In this document: positions 46,881-59,147 of the stretch, piece after piece
Position numbering within the stretch: the stretch's first letter is position 1
Layout: each line of letters starts with the position of its first letter
Assembly: GCF_018398425.1 (NCBI RefSeq)
Contig: NZ_JADPMV010000001.1
Coordinates: 434,001-498,000, forward strand
Source of the DNA: Pseudomonas lalucatii
GTDB lineage: Bacteria; Pseudomonadota; Gammaproteobacteria; Pseudomonadales; Pseudomonadaceae
Length of the DNA: 64,000 bases
Direction of reading: 5' to 3'
Translations under genes and position numbers: made by a program
Notes under the pieces: model-generated
Database searches by the model: none
What the model saw: only the letters and a program-made list of their open reading frames with translations
What the model was told of the DNA's origin: nothing

Positions 46881-48272
46881 ATGACCTCTATGCCTGCCGA
46901 TTCTCGCCTGCGGCGCGTGCGCAACGAACTGCGCAGCCTGCTGGTCCTGGCCACGCCGATCATCATCGCCCAGCTGGCGCATACCGCCATGGGCTTCGTC
47001 GACACCGTGATGGCCGGCCGGGTCGGCCCGCGCGACCTGGCGGCGGTGGCCCTGGGCAACTCGATCTGGGTGCCGGTGTTCCTGCTGATGACCGGCATCC
47101 TCCTGGCCACCACACCCAAGGTCGCCCAGCGCTTCGGCGCCGGCCAGCAGGCCGCCATCGGCCCGCTGGTGCGCCAGGCGCTGTGGCTGGCCCTGGCGGT
47201 CGGCGGCGCGGCGGCCGCGGCCCTGTGGAACGCCGAGATCGTCCTGCGCTGGATGGATGTCGAGCCGGGCCTGATCGAGCCGGCCATGGCCTACCTGCGC
47301 GCAGTGGCCTGCGGTTTCCCGGCGGTGGCCCTGTATCACGTGCTGCGCTGCTTCAGCGACGGCCTGGGCCACACCCGGCCGAGCATGGTGCTGGGCATCA
47401 TCGGCCTGCTGCTGAACATCCCGCTGAACTACATCTTCATCTACGGCAAGCTCGGCCTGCCGGCCATGGGCGGCGTCGGCTGCGGCTGGGCCACCGCCCT
47501 GGTGATGGGGTTCATGTTGCTGGGCATGCTCTGGTGGGTGAAGTGGGCGCCCCATTACCGGGCGAGCGAGCTGTTCGGCCGCTTCGAGCGGCCGCAGTGG
47601 CCGGTGATCCGCCGCCTACTGTCGATCGGCCTGCCGATCGGCATCGCGGTATTCGCCGAGTCGAGCATCTTCGCGGTGATCGCCCTGCTGATCGGCGGCC
47701 TCGGCGCCACCGTGGTGGCCGGCCACCAGATCGCCCTGAACTTCAGCTCGCTGGTGTTCATGATCCCCTACTCCCTGGGCATGGCGGTCACCGTGCGGGT
47801 CGGCCAGGCCCTGGGACGGAACGACCCACGCGGGGCCCGCTTCGCCGCCGGTGTCGGCATGGCCAGCGCGCTGGCCTATGCCTGCCTCTCCGCCAGCCTG
47901 ATCCTGCTGCTGCGCGAACCGATCGTGCGGATCTACAGCCCGGACCCGGCGGTGATCGCTCTGGCCTCCGGGCTGATCGTCTACTCCGCACTGTTCCAGC
48001 TCTCGGACGCGGTGCAGGTCACCGCCGCCGGGGCATTGCGCGGCTATCAGGACACCCGGGTGACCATGCTGCTGACCCTGTTCGCCTACTGGGGCATCGG
48101 CCTGCCGGTCGGCTACAGCCTGGGCCTGACCCACTGGTTCGGCGAACCCAGCGGCCCGCGCGGGCTCTGGCAGGGCCTGGTGGTCGGCCTGACCTGCGCG
48201 GCGATCATGCTGGCGCTGCGCCTGAGCGGCAGCGCACGGCGACGCATTCGGGCGGCTAAGCTGGCGGGATGA
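46881..48272 (+). CDS. norM: MATE family multidrug efflux transporter (NorM/PmpM-like)
   Basis: 463 residues with 12 hydrophobic helices. [20 protein letters not shown] near 20-39 and [20 protein letters not shown] are the MATE signature; the Pseudomonas member PmpM exports fluoroquinolones and cationic dyes in exchange for H+. Start ATG at 46881 has GGAG 9 bases upstream; a second Met three codons on is possible, and the longer frame from 46836 has no ribosome site. It overlaps the DUF3080 gene by ATGA. Confidence 0.9.
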   Translation: MTSMPADSRLRRVRNELRSLLVLATPIIIAQLAHTAMGFVDTVMAGRVGPRDLAAVALGNSIWVPVFLLMTGILLATTPKVAQRFGAGQQAAIGPLVRQALWLALAVGGAAAAALWNAEIVLRWMDVEPGLIEPAMAYLRAVACGFPAVALYHVLRCFSDGLGHTRPSMVLGIIGLLLNIPLNYIFIYGKLGLPAMGGVGCGWATALVMGFMLLGMLWWVKWAPHYRASELFGRFERPQWPVIRRLLSIGLPIGIAVFAESSIFAVIALLIGGLGATVVAGHQIALNFSSLVFMIPYSLGMAVTVRVGQALGRNDPRGARFAAGVGMASALAYACLSASLILLLREPIVRIYSPDPAVIALASGLIVYSALFQLSDAVQVTAAGALRGYQDTRVTMLLTLFAYWGIGLPVGYSLGLTHWFGEPSGPRGLWQGLVVGLTCAAIMLALRLSGSARRRIRAAKLAG

Positions 48273-49351
48273 AGTGCAGAATTCTCGTCCTGCTGGGCCT
48301 GCTCGGACTCGCGGCCTGCGGCCCGGCCGATGACGGCCTGGACCTGCAGGCCGACTACCTGCAGCGCCTGGACAACGCCGTCGAGGGCGACGGCTTCGCG
48401 GACTTCGCGCCGGACCAACTGCTGCGCTACCGCATGCCGCCGCGGCGCGAACGGCTGATCGAGATACCCGAAATACGCATCGGCCTGCTCGACCTGCTCA
48501 TCGACGTGCGTCGCTGCCCGGCCCTGCAGCAACAAATCAGCCTGCGCAACAGCAGCCTGGGCAAGCAGCTGCAGCCGAGCAGCCGCCTGGGCTACGAGGG
48601 CGACCTGCTGCGCGCCTTGCACGCCTGCCTCGACAGCCTGGAAACCGGCCGCAACCCGCACCTGCAAGCCACCCTGAGCGCCCTGGCGCAGGAGAAGCGC
48701 CGGCAGCTACCGGCGGTGTTCTGGAACGCCGTCAATGGCAGCGCCGAGGTCGAACGCTACCTGCGCTTCGCCGACCGGGCCCTGCCCGTGCAGCCCGCCG
48801 AGGACGCTGCGGCGCTCGACGCCCTGGCGCAACTGGCCGCCCTCGGCACGGCCCTGCCGCAGCGCCTGCCGCCCCCGGTGGCGCGACTCGACCCACTGTT
48901 CTTCGCCCTGCACGGCAGCGACCAGGGCGGCCAGCTGATCACCAGCCTGGCCAGCCTGCGCCACACCCTGGAGCAGGCCAGCCTGCTCCTGGAGCGTCGC
49001 CTGCAGCACAGGCCGCTCTGCCCCCAAGGCAAACCGACCCGCGACGGACGCATCCTGCAGAACATCTTCGTCAAGTTCTACGCCGGCGGCCTGCAGCCCT
49101 ACCTGGCCATGGTGCACCAGCGCGGCCAACGCTGGAGCGACAGCCTGCGCCGACTCGGCGAGGCGCCGCAGATTCCGCCGGGCACCCGGGACTACCTGCT
49201 CGACCTGGCGGGCGAGCGCGACTCCTTATGGCAGGGATTCCAGCGGGCCAACCAGCGCCATGTACGCGCCTGGCAGCAGACCCTGAGGAGCTGCGGCCTG
49301 GCGCCGGGTCAGACCGGCTGGGACGGCCAGGCCGCCAGCAGCGACCAGTAG
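48269..49351 (+). CDS. DUF3080 family lipoprotein
   Basis: 360 residues. Lipoprotein signal GLLGLAAC with the lipidated Cys at residue 17 and Gly at +2, compatible with outer-membrane sorting. The mature protein is helical, with LRYRMPPRRERLIEIPEIRI near 50-70 as in DUF3080. Function unknown. Start coupled to norM by ATGA. The last 43 bases overlap the convergent gamma-glutamylcyclotransferase gene tail to tail. Confidence 0.82.
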   Translation: MKCRILVLLGLLGLAACGPADDGLDLQADYLQRLDNAVEGDGFADFAPDQLLRYRMPPRRERLIEIPEIRIGLLDLLIDVRRCPALQQQISLRNSSLGKQLQPSSRLGYEGDLLRALHACLDSLETGRNPHLQATLSALAQEKRRQLPAVFWNAVNGSAEVERYLRFADRALPVQPAEDAAALDALAQLAALGTALPQRLPPPVARLDPLFFALHGSDQGGQLITSLASLRHTLEQASLLLERRLQHRPLCPQGKPTRDGRILQNIFVKFYAGGLQPYLAMVHQRGQRWSDSLRRLGEAPQIPPGTRDYLLDLAGERDSLWQGFQRANQRHVRAWQQTLRSCGLAPGQTGWDGQAASSDQ

Positions 49352-49761
49352 GGCTCCGACAGATACTGGCGCCCCGCCAGCAGGTGCTCCAGATAGTCCC
49401 TGGCCGGCAACAAGCCCTCCTCGCGAAACGCCGGGTTGGCGATATACACCCAGGCCGGCTGCACGCCGTGGACGGTGAGGATCGCCAGGCGCTCGCGGCT
49501 GTAGTAGATCGGCGTGCCCTCGAAGGGATCGAGCTTGGCGATCTCCCCCAGCTCGGCCAGGCGATAGAGCACGCCCTCCACCACGGCGCCGCGCTGGTGG
49601 CGGATGTTGGCATAGGCGCAGCCGGGGCGATCCACCGCGCGCTTGTTGAAGCACAGGGCGAAGCCCGGCAGGCTGCCTGCCATGGCCTCGCGCACGCACA
49701 GGCCGCGGGCCTGCATGCGCGCCGGGTTCATGTTCGAGCCGTAGGCGAAGTACCAGCCCAT
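49309..49761 (-). CDS. Gamma-glutamylcyclotransferase family protein
   Basis: 150 residues, AIG2/GGCT fold. WYFAYGSNMNPARMQARG gives the substrate loop YGSN at 7-10, and the catalytic acid is Glu81 in LDPFEGTPIYY. Members cleave gamma-glutamyl dipeptides to 5-oxoproline; the natural substrate here is not known. Start overlaps the tusA stop by one base (TGATG), so it is coupled to tusA. Confidence 0.88.
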   Translation of the reverse strand: MGWYFAYGSNMNPARMQARGLCVREAMAGSLPGFALCFNKRAVDRPGCAYANIRHQRGAVVEGVLYRLAELGEIAKLDPFEGTPIYYSRERLAILTVHGVQPAWVYIANPAFREEGLLPARDYLEHLLAGRQYLSEPYWSLLAAWPSQPV

Positions 49762-50012
49762 CAGTCGACCTTCTTGCGGATCCAGTACAGGTAGGTGCCG
49801 GCCTCTTCGGCCTGCTCCAGCAACTCGTGGCCGAGGAACACGCAGAACTTGGGGATGTCGCGGCGAGTCGAGGGATCGGTGGCGATCACCTTGAGCAGGC
49901 CGCCGGCCGGCAGGTCGCGCACCTTGTTGTGCAACATCATCACCGGCTCCGGGCAGTTCAACCCGGTGGCGTCGAGCAGGTCATCGTGAATGGCATCGGT
50001 TCGCAGGGACAT
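49761..50012 (-). CDS. tusA: Sulfurtransferase TusA
   Basis: 83 residues. [20 protein letters not shown] is the TusA signature with the persulfide-carrying Cys20; the C-terminus [17 protein letters not shown] is standard. Relays sulfur from IscS to the TusBCD/E system for 2-thiouridine in tRNA wobble positions and to other acceptors. AAGGAG precedes the ATG. Upstream longer frame lacks support. Confidence 0.93.
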   Translation of the reverse strand: MSLRTDAIHDDLLDATGLNCPEPVMMLHNKVRDLPAGGLLKVIATDPSTRRDIPKFCVFLGHELLEQAEEAGTYLYWIRKKVD

Positions 50013-50140
50013 CGGCTGGCTCCTTGGACAGGCCGCCATTGTCGCGCAAAGCTGACCTCCAGGTCACCTTCGCCGAAGGAGCGCCTGCGACCCGGCGCGC
50101 GAGCTAGACTGTAACGCCTGGACAGTCTGCGGGTTCCGAC

Positions 50141-50329
50141 ATGTCGACAGCCCCTCGGCCACAGCACTGGTGCCTGATGCGCCTGGACGACAACGGCAAC
50201 GAGTTCGTCGTGCGCGAAGGCCTCAGCCGGGCCGCCGCCGAGGCCCTGGCCCGCGAGTTCGAGGCCCGCGGCCACAAGCAGAGCTACTGGGCCAGGCCCC
50301 AGCCGCCTGCGTCCCGCGACGAACAATGA
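50141..50329 (+). CDS. Small hypothetical protein
   Basis: 62 residues, mixed charge, no signal or membrane segment: HWCLMRLDDNGNEFVVREGL, then an Ala/Glu-rich helix and a Pro-rich tail. The beta-turn-beta-helix outline suggests a small compact domain resembling one SPOR-like half, but I do not recognise it. The ribosome site is weak (CGGGTT). A TAGACT element (50105-50110) about 30 bases upstream could be its -10. Lies between tusA and rlmM, convergent with rlmM. Confidence 0.55.
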   Translation: MSTAPRPQHWCLMRLDDNGNEFVVREGLSRAAAEALAREFEARGHKQSYWARPQPPASRDEQ

Positions 50330-50345
50330 GACTCAGTCGAACCCG

Positions 50346-51401
50346 CTACTTGCCCAGGCGGCGCAGGTGGCAGGTGACTTCCTCGCGGTCGTGATAGAGC
50401 TGCTTGCAGGCGATCGACACCTTGATCTTGCGCGCGGCGAAGGCGTCCTCGAGACGCTGCAGCAGGCGGCGTACCTCGGCGTAGCGCTGTTTCATCGGCA
50501 GCTTGAGGTTGACCACCGCCTCGCGGCACAGGCCCTCGCCGATCCAGGTTTCCAGCAGGGCGGCGCTGCGCGCCGGCTTCTCGACTATGTCGCAGACCAT
50601 CCAGTCCACCGGCTGCCTGGGCTTCCAGGTGAAGCCGTCGACCATCAGGTGCTGCACCAGGCCGGTGTCCATCAGGCTCTCGGCCATGGGGCCGTTGTCG
50701 ATGGCGGTGACCAGCATGCCGCGGCGCACCAGCTGGTAGGTCCAGCCGCCGGGGGCGGCGCCGAGGTCGACGCCGGTCATCTCGTCCGACAGGCGCTGCT
50801 CCCACTGCTCACGGGGGATGAAGGTGTGCCAGGCCTCCTCCAGCTTGAGGGTCGAACGACTGGGCGCCTCGCGGGGAAACTTCAGGCGCGGAATGCCCAT
50901 GGGCCACTGCGCCGAGTTGTTGGCCTCGGCGAGGCCGACGAAGGCCTCGCGGCCGCTCCTGAAGGTCAGCAGCAGGCGTGGTTTGTGCGGGTCCTCGACC
51001 AGCTTGCCGGCCTTGCTCAGGGCCCGGCGCAGCGGTGCCTCGAACTTCTTGCAGAAGCTCGACAGCTCCTTGCCCTCGTTGCTGTCCAGCACTTCCAGCC
51101 ACAGGCTGCCGCAGACGGGGTAGTCCGCCAGGTGCGCCAGCAGCACGCTGATGCGATCGCTCTCCGGCAACTCGACGAAACTGCCCCGGGCCCACTGGCG
51201 CGGGAAAATCAGCTGATTGAAACGCAGCCCGCGCATCAGGCGCTCGGCGCCCTCGGCTTCGCTGCAGATGAACTCGGCGCAGGCCGTGCCCGGCTTGCCC
51301 TTGGCGTAACCGGCTACCCCTAGGCGGGCGGCGTGTTCGGCGATCTCCGCACAGACCTCGCCCTCGAAACCGGGGCGGCAGTGCAGTAACAAAGTAGTCA
51401 T
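50346..51401 (-). CDS. rlmM: 23S rRNA (cytidine-2498-2'-O)-methyltransferase RlmM
   Basis: 351 residues. N-terminal THUMP-like region with LLLHCRPGFEGEVCAEIAEH; C-terminal Rossmann methyltransferase with the SAM motif GVDLGAAPGGWTYQLV near 215-230, then DWMVCDIVEKPARSA near 270 and Lys in VVNLKLPMK near 302, the K-D-K-E set of 2'-O-methyltransferases. The chosen ATG (MTTLLLHCRPG) has GAGGAGAG upstream; the longer frame is not used. Confidence 0.95.
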   Translation of the reverse strand: MTTLLLHCRPGFEGEVCAEIAEHAARLGVAGYAKGKPGTACAEFICSEAEGAERLMRGLRFNQLIFPRQWARGSFVELPESDRISVLLAHLADYPVCGSLWLEVLDSNEGKELSSFCKKFEAPLRRALSKAGKLVEDPHKPRLLLTFRSGREAFVGLAEANNSAQWPMGIPRLKFPREAPSRSTLKLEEAWHTFIPREQWEQRLSDEMTGVDLGAAPGGWTYQLVRRGMLVTAIDNGPMAESLMDTGLVQHLMVDGFTWKPRQPVDWMVCDIVEKPARSAALLETWIGEGLCREAVVNLKLPMKQRYAEVRRLLQRLEDAFAARKIKVSIACKQLYHDREEVTCHLRRLGK

Positions 51402-51423
51402 CGGGGCTCTCCTCAAGGCGCGC

Positions 51424-51429
51424 ATTCTA
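51424..51429 (-). promoter_or_regulatory. Likely -10 element of rlmM
   Basis: TAGAAT on the minus strand, 5 of 6 consensus, about 23 bases before the ATG. A TTGCCA -35 candidate (51450-51455) sits at a long 20-base spacing, so the promoter is tentative. Confidence 0.35.
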
Positions 51430-51524
51430 GCGGAGTCGGCCGCCCCAGGTGGCAACGGCCTGTCCTGTCAGATGGCAAGGCGCGCCAAGCAGGGCTAGTT
51501 TGAAGACTCTGCCGAGTTAAATCC

Positions 51525-51542
51525 GGCTCGCTCGAACGAGCC
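51525..51542. repeat. Inverted repeat before the acnA ribosome site
   Basis: GGCTCG-CTCGAA-CGAGCC, 6-bp arms and a partly symmetrical centre, ending 2 bases before the CAGGAG ribosome region. Operator or RNA hairpin covering the start; undecided. Confidence 0.4.
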
Positions 51543-51557
51543 CCCAGGAGACCCACA

Positions 51558-54302
<2,745 letters not shown>

Positions 54303-54311
54303 GGGCTGGGC

Positions 54312-54332
54312 TGGCAGGGCACTGCCCTGCCA
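54312..54332 (+). terminator. Hairpin after acnA
   Basis: TGGCAGGGC / GCCCTGCCA, a 9-bp perfect stem with an ACT loop, 10 bases after the stop; no U-tract, so a Rho-assisted or stabilising 3' structure is also possible. Confidence 0.5.
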
Positions 54333-54351
54333 TAGCCCTGGCGTGATAATA

Positions 54352-54392
54352 CTGACGCGGGTCAAGCCAAGTCGCCCCGGGCGCATTATCCT
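54352..54392 (+). promoter_or_regulatory. ANR/FNR-type site and -10 of the aer promoter
   Basis: CTGAC-GCGG-GTCAA (54352-54365) resembles the ANR box TTGAT-N4-ATCAA. Its centre (54358.5) is 41.5 bases before a predicted start at 54400, and TATCCT (54387-54392) fits as the -10: the classical class II activator layout. In P. aeruginosa aer transcription is known to depend on ANR. Confidence 0.65.
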
Positions 54393-54455
54393 AGCGCTCA
54401 ACTTCCGGCGGCAATGGCCGACAAGAACAGTATCGCTCCCAGGGACATCTCAGCC

Positions 54456-56021
54456 ATGCGCAACAACCAACCCGTCACCCAGCGTGAACGCAGTTTTCCG
54501 GCCCAGCAGCGCCTGATCTCCACCACCGACGCCAAGGGCCAGATCACCTACTGCAACGAAGCCTTCATCGAGATCAGCGGCTTCGGTCGCGATGAGCTGA
54601 TGGGCGCGCCGCACAACCTGGTGCGCCACCCCGACGTGCCCTCGGCGGTGTTCGAGCACATGTGGCAGACCCTCAAGCAGGGCAAGCCGTGGATGGGCAT
54701 CGTCAAGAACCGCCGCAAGAACGGCGACCACTACTGGGTCAACGCCTACGTCACGCCGATGCTGGAGAAGGGCCAACTGGTCGGTTACGAGTCGGTGCGG
54801 GTCAAGCCCACCGCCGAGCAGGTGCGCCGCGCCGAGGCCCTGTACCAGCGGATCAACGCCGGCAAGTCGGCGATTCCCAGCCGCGACCGCTGGCTGCCGG
54901 TACTGCAGAACTGGCTGCCGTTCATCCTGGTCAGCCAGGCCGGCTTCCTGGTCGGCGCCTGGCTCGACTCCAGCTGGGGCTTCCTGCTGGCCGCCCTGCT
55001 CTGCGTGCCGCTCGGCCTGGCCGGCGTGAACTGGCAGCAACGGGGAATCAAGCGCCTGCTGCAGCTGGCCGAGCAAACCACCTCCGACCCGCTGATCGCG
55101 CAGATGTACAGTGACAGCCGCGGTGCCCAGGGCCGCCTGGAAATGTCCATGCTCAGCCAGGAGGCCCGCCTGAAGACCTGCCTGACCCGCCTGCAGGACA
55201 GCGCCGAATACCTGACCCAGCAGGCGCAGCGCGCCGACGCCCTGGCCCAGAACAGCTCGGCCGGCCTCGACCGCCAGCGCCAGGAGACCGAGCAGGTGGC
55301 CACCGCGGTCAACGAGATGGCCGCCACCACCCTGGAGGTGGCGAGCAACGTGGCGCGCACCGCCATCGCCACCCAGGAAGCCAATCGCCTGACCAGCCAG
55401 GGCCGCAACATCGCCGCGGAAACCCGTGAGGCGATCCAGCGCCTGTCCCTGTCGGTCGGCGAAACCGGCGAGACCGTGACCCGCCTGGCCCAGGACAGCA
55501 ACGAGATCGGCGGCGTGGTCGACGTGATCAAGGGCATCGCCGACCAGACCAACCTGCTCGCCCTCAACGCCGCCATCGAGGCGGCCCGCGCCGGCGAGAT
55601 GGGCCGCGGCTTCGCCGTGGTAGCCGACGAGGTGCGCTCGCTGGCCCAGCGCACCGCCGAGTCCACCGAGCAGATCCATCAGCTGATCGCCAAGCTGCAG
55701 CGCACCGCCGAGGAAGCGGTGATGACCATGGAGATCGGCCGCAAGCAGGCCGACGACGGCGTCGACAGCGTGCAGAAGGCCGACCAGGCCCTGGCCGGAA
55801 TCAGCGACGCGGTGGCCAATATCGCCGACATGGCCAACCAGATCGCCGCCGCGGCCGAGGAGCAGAGCGCGGTGGCCGATGAGATCAACCAGAACATCAC
55901 CAACATCGCCCAGCTGGCCGACCAGACCGCCGGCGAGGCCCAGAGCACGGCCCAGCTCAGCGGCGAGCTGACGGCCACCGCCCGCGGCCAGTACTCCCTG
56001 GTGGAGCGCTTCAACCGCTGA
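54456..56021 (+). CDS. aer: Aerotaxis receptor Aer
   Basis: 521 residues, the length I recall for P. aeruginosa Aer. N-terminal PAS domain (FAD-binding in E. coli Aer) with [20 protein letters not shown] near 28-48 and [18 protein letters not shown] near 85-102; membrane hairpin at about 150-190; then HAMP-like linker and the signalling domain with tip [20 protein letters not shown] near 363-382. No periplasmic domain, so it senses the cell's redox or energy state. ATG at 54456 preferred: AGGGAC is 9-10 bases upstream, while the ATG 42 bases earlier has none. Confidence 0.92.
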   Translation: MRNNQPVTQRERSFPAQQRLISTTDAKGQITYCNEAFIEISGFGRDELMGAPHNLVRHPDVPSAVFEHMWQTLKQGKPWMGIVKNRRKNGDHYWVNAYVTPMLEKGQLVGYESVRVKPTAEQVRRAEALYQRINAGKSAIPSRDRWLPVLQNWLPFILVSQAGFLVGAWLDSSWGFLLAALLCVPLGLAGVNWQQRGIKRLLQLAEQTTSDPLIAQMYSDSRGAQGRLEMSMLSQEARLKTCLTRLQDSAEYLTQQAQRADALAQNSSAGLDRQRQETEQVATAVNEMAATTLEVASNVARTAIATQEANRLTSQGRNIAAETREAIQRLSLSVGETGETVTRLAQDSNEIGGVVDVIKGIADQTNLLALNAAIEAARAGEMGRGFAVVADEVRSLAQRTAESTEQIHQLIAKLQRTAEEAVMTMEIGRKQADDGVDSVQKADQALAGISDAVANIADMANQIAAAAEEQSAVADEINQNITNIAQLADQTAGEAQSTAQLSGELTATARGQYSLVERFNR

Positions 56022-56028
56022 GCGTCAG

Positions 56029-56052
56029 GGGGGTGCTCCGCCCGGCGCCCCC
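56029..56052 (+). terminator. GC-rich hairpin after aer
   Basis: GGGGGTGC / GCGCCCCC, 8 pairs including one G-U, 7 bases after the aer stop, no U-tract. Confidence 0.4.
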
Positions 56053-56076
56053 TCGCCTCCTTCCACCAGCACAGGT

Positions 56077-56100
56077 CGACGCTTCCTCGCCGAAGCGTCG
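56077..56100. terminator. Hairpin between convergent aer and hydrolase genes
   Basis: CGACGCTTC / GAAGCGTCG, a 9-bp perfect stem with a 6-base loop, placed to serve the 3' ends of both convergent genes. No clear U-tract on either strand. Confidence 0.45.
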
Positions 56101-56126
56101 CCGCTCCTCCCGAACAACGGGCGACC

Positions 56127-56807
56127 CTAGGGCGCGAGGAACGCCAGCACCGCCTGCGCGGCCGCCTGCAGATGCTGCTGGTGGCTGAAACCCGAGCTTT
56201 TCAGCGGCTTGAGGTCGTGGTCGGCGGCCGCCAGCCAGTGCACCCGGATCGCCTGTGACAGGGTATAGCCGGCCACCTTCGGGCGGTCGCCCATGGGGTC
56301 GCGCTCGCCCTGGACGATCAGGGTCGGCGTGCGCAACTCGGCCAAATGCGCGACCCGCGGCTTGTCGGGCTTGCCGATGGCGTGGAAGGGATAGCCCAGG
56401 CACACCAGGGCATCGGCACCCAGCTCATCGGCCAGCAGGCTGGCCATGCGCCCGCCCATGGACTTGCCGCCGATCGCCAGCGGCCCCGCGACCTGTCGCC
56501 GCACCAGCTCATGGACTCGGCGCCACTCGTCCAGCAGCCTGGCCTGGGGGCTGGGCGGGCGTTTCTTGCCGTCCAGCCGCCGCGCCGCCATATAGGCGAA
56601 CTCGAAGCGCACCACCGCCACGCCGCGCTCCGCCAGGCGTTCGGCCATCTGCTGCATGAAGTCGCTGTCCATCGGCGCACCGGCGCCGTGGGCGAGGATC
56701 AGCGTCGCCCGACACTCGCCCACGGGCCGATTCCACAACCAGGTCGATGACTCCCCACCCTGGGCGCATTGATCCCCGTCAATACCCATGCCCTGCCCTT
56801 TGCTCAT
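56127..56807 (-). CDS. Alpha/beta hydrolase (KANL3/Tex30-like family)
   Basis: 226 residues. [16 protein letters not shown] near 37-52 is the oxyanion loop, [12 protein letters not shown] near 112-123 carries the nucleophile Ser116, acid in [11 protein letters not shown] and His in AADHDLKPL. Fits the small bacterial relatives of Tex30/KANL3; substrate unknown. Start at 56807 has CGAGG 6 bases upstream. The ANR-type box of the divergent ccoN2 promoter lies inside its codons 9-13. Confidence 0.86.
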   Translation of the reverse strand: MSKGQGMGIDGDQCAQGGESSTWLWNRPVGECRATLILAHGAGAPMDSDFMQQMAERLAERGVAVVRFEFAYMAARRLDGKKRPPSPQARLLDEWRRVHELVRRQVAGPLAIGGKSMGGRMASLLADELGADALVCLGYPFHAIGKPDKPRVAHLAELRTPTLIVQGERDPMGDRPKVAGYTLSQAIRVHWLAAADHDLKPLKSSGFSHQQHLQAAAQAVLAFLAP

Positions 56808-56810
56808 GCT
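56769..56810 (+). promoter_or_regulatory. ANR box and -10 of the ccoN2 promoter
   Basis: TTGAT-CCCC-GTCAA (56769-56782), 9 of 10 defined bases of the ANR/FNR consensus. Its centre is 41.5 bases from a predicted start at 56817, with CATGCT (56805-56810) as a fair -10. Low-oxygen induction of the cco2 operon is known in P. aeruginosa. Confidence 0.75.
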
Positions 56811-56909
56811 TGCCTCGCTTTAAGAATCCGTTGGCGCGCGCCGCCACTGCCGGCGTCCGCGCCAAGCGCTTTCGAACGTTCTGCCATAACCGTGGATGGA
56901 AGCCCAGAC

Positions 56910-58349
56910 ATGAACACAACAACCAGTGCCGCCTACAACTACAAGGTGGTCCGCCAGTTCGCCATTATGACAGTGGTGTGGGGCCTAGTCGGCATGGGCC
57001 TCGGCGTGCTGATCGCCGCTCAGCTGGCCTGGCCCGGCCTCAACTTCGACCTGCCCTGGACCAGCTTCGGCCGCCTGCGGCCACTGCACACCAACGCGGT
57101 GATCTTCGCCTTCGGCGGCTGCGCCCTGTTCGCCACCAGCTACTACGCGGTGCAGCGCACCTCCCAGGCCGCGCTGTTCGCCCCCAGGCTGGCCGCCTTC
57201 ACCTTCTGGGGCTGGCAGCTGGTGATAGTGCTGGCGGCCATCAGCCTGCCGCTGGGCTACACCAGCTCCAAGGAATACGCCGAGCTGGAATGGCCGATCG
57301 ACATCCTCATCACCCTGGTCTGGGTCAGCTACGCCGTGGTCTTCTTCGGCACGGTGATCAAGCGCAAGGTCAGCCACATCTATGTGGGCAACTGGTTCTT
57401 CGGCGGTTTCATCCTCACCGTGGCCCTGCTGCACCTGGTCAACAACCTGGAGGTGCCGGTCAGCCTGACCAAGTCCTATTCGATCTACTCCGGCGCCACC
57501 GACGCGATGATCCAGTGGTGGTACGGCCACAACGCCGTGGGTTTCTTCCTCACCGCCGGTTTCCTGGGGATGATGTACTACTTCGTGCCCAAGCAGGCCG
57601 AGCGCCCGGTCTACTCCTATCGCCTGTCCATCGTGCACTTCTGGGCGCTGATCACCCTGTATATCTGGGCCGGCCCGCACCACCTGCACTACACCGCCCT
57701 GCCGGACTGGGCCCAGTCCCTCGGCATGGTCATGTCGCTGGTGCTGCTGGCGCCGAGCTGGGGCGGCATGATCAACGGCATGATGACCCTCTCCGGCGCC
57801 TGGCATAAGTTGCGCACCGACCCCATCCTGCGCTTCCTCGTGGTGTCCCTGGCCTTCTACGGCATGTCCACCTTCGAAGGCCCGATGATGGCGGTCAAGA
57901 CCGTCAACGCCCTGTCGCACTACACCGACTGGACCATCGGCCACGTGCATGCCGGGGCGCTGGGCTGGGTGGCGATGATCTCCATCGGCTCGCTCTACCA
58001 CCTGATCCCCAAGGTGTTCGGCCGCGCGCAGATGCACAGCATCGGCCTGATCAACGCGCACTTCTGGCTGGCCACCATCGGCACCGTGCTGTACATCGCC
58101 TCGATGTGGGTCAACGGCATTACCCAGGGCCTGATGTGGCGCGCGGTCAACGAAGACGGCACCCTCACCTACTCCTTCGTCGAAGCCCTGGAAGCCAGCC
58201 ACCCCGGCTTCGTGGTGCGGGTGGTCGGCGGTGCGATCTTCTTCGCCGGCATGCTGCTGATGGCCTGGAACGTCTGGCAGACGGTGCGCGCCAGCAAACC
58301 CGCCGAGGTGCAGGCCGCCGCACAGTTTTCGGTCGAAGGAGCCCACTGA
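56910..58349 (+). CDS. ccoN2: cbb3 cytochrome c oxidase catalytic subunit CcoN (isoform 2)
   Basis: 479-residue heme b/b3-CuB subunit reducing O2 to water. Twelve hydrophobic helices; the low-spin heme His is in [18 protein letters not shown] near 50-67, CuB His ligands in [12 protein letters not shown] near 200-212 and [13 protein letters not shown] near 250-262, and the heme His pair in [17 protein letters not shown] near 340. Start [16 protein letters not shown] chosen by alignment with the second copy; the longer frame is not plausible. First gene of the ANR-box operon. Confidence 0.96.
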   Translation: MNTTTSAAYNYKVVRQFAIMTVVWGLVGMGLGVLIAAQLAWPGLNFDLPWTSFGRLRPLHTNAVIFAFGGCALFATSYYAVQRTSQAALFAPRLAAFTFWGWQLVIVLAAISLPLGYTSSKEYAELEWPIDILITLVWVSYAVVFFGTVIKRKVSHIYVGNWFFGGFILTVALLHLVNNLEVPVSLTKSYSIYSGATDAMIQWWYGHNAVGFFLTAGFLGMMYYFVPKQAERPVYSYRLSIVHFWALITLYIWAGPHHLHYTALPDWAQSLGMVMSLVLLAPSWGGMINGMMTLSGAWHKLRTDPILRFLVVSLAFYGMSTFEGPMMAVKTVNALSHYTDWTIGHVHAGALGWVAMISIGSLYHLIPKVFGRAQMHSIGLINAHFWLATIGTVLYIASMWVNGITQGLMWRAVNEDGTLTYSFVEALEASHPGFVVRVVGGAIFFAGMLLMAWNVWQTVRASKPAEVQAAAQFSVEGAH

Positions 58350-58957
58350 TGAAACACGAAATCATCGAGAAGAACATCGGCCTGATGGCCCTGCTGATGG
58401 TCCTGGCCGTCAGCATCGGCGGCCTGACCCAGATCGTCCCGCTGTTCTTTCAGGACGTCACCAACGAGCCGGTGGCCGGGCTCAAGCCCTACACCGCGCT
58501 GCAGCTGGAAGGCCGCGACATCTACATCAAGGAAGGCTGCGTCGGCTGCCACTCGCAGATGATCCGCCCGTTCCGTGCCGAGACCGAGCGCTACGGCCAC
58601 TACTCGGTGGCCGGCGAGAGCGTCTGGGACCACCCCTTCCTGTGGGGCTCCAAGCGCACCGGTCCGGACCTGGCCCGGGTCGGCGGCCGCTACTCGAACG
58701 AGTGGCAGCGCGCCCACCTGTACAACCCGCGCAACCTGGTGCCGGAGTCGAAGATGCCGGCCTACCCCTGGCTGGTGGAGAACCAGCTGGACGGCCAGGA
58801 CACCGCCAGGAAGATGCAGGTCATGCGCGGCTTCGGCGTGCCCTACAGCGATGCAGACATCGCCGGGGCCAGGGATGCGGTGAAGGGCAAGAGCGAGATG
58901 GATGCACTGGTCGCGTACCTGCAGGTGCTCGGCACCGCACTGAAGAACAAGAGGTAG
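58349..58957 (+). CDS. ccoO2: cbb3 oxidase monoheme subunit CcoO (isoform 2)
   Basis: 202 residues, one N-terminal membrane helix (about 10-34) and a periplasmic c-type cytochrome domain. The heme motif is C64-V-G-C67-H68; the axial Met is in ESKMPAYPW near 133. Passes electrons from CcoP to CcoN. ATG overlaps the ccoN2 stop by one base (TGATG). Nearly identical to the product at 61874-62482. Confidence 0.96.
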   Translation: MKHEIIEKNIGLMALLMVLAVSIGGLTQIVPLFFQDVTNEPVAGLKPYTALQLEGRDIYIKEGCVGCHSQMIRPFRAETERYGHYSVAGESVWDHPFLWGSKRTGPDLARVGGRYSNEWQRAHLYNPRNLVPESKMPAYPWLVENQLDGQDTARKMQVMRGFGVPYSDADIAGARDAVKGKSEMDALVAYLQVLGTALKNKR

Positions 58958-58961
58958 ACCC

Positions 58962-59147
58962 ATGACCTTCGACATCATCGACATCGGCACCCTGCGCGGC
59001 CTGGGTACCGCAGCGGTGTTCTTCGCCTTCACTGCCGTGCTGCTCTGGGCCTACAGCGGCAAGCGCCAGGCGGCCTTCGCCGAAGCCGCGCGCCTGCCCT
59101 TCGCCGACGAACTCACGACTGCCGCATCGAGGAACGACACCCCATGA
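58962..59147 (+). CDS. ccoQ2: cbb3 oxidase assembly/stability subunit CcoQ (isoform 2)
   Basis: 61 residues with one membrane helix ([19 protein letters not shown], about 15-33) and a short charged tail containing the LPFADE motif of the family. CcoQ (FixQ) stabilises the complex under oxygen. AGAGG precedes the ATG. Overlaps ccoP2 by ATGA. Confidence 0.93.
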   Translation: MTFDIIDIGTLRGLGTAAVFFAFTAVLLWAYSGKRQAAFAEAARLPFADELTTAASRNDTP

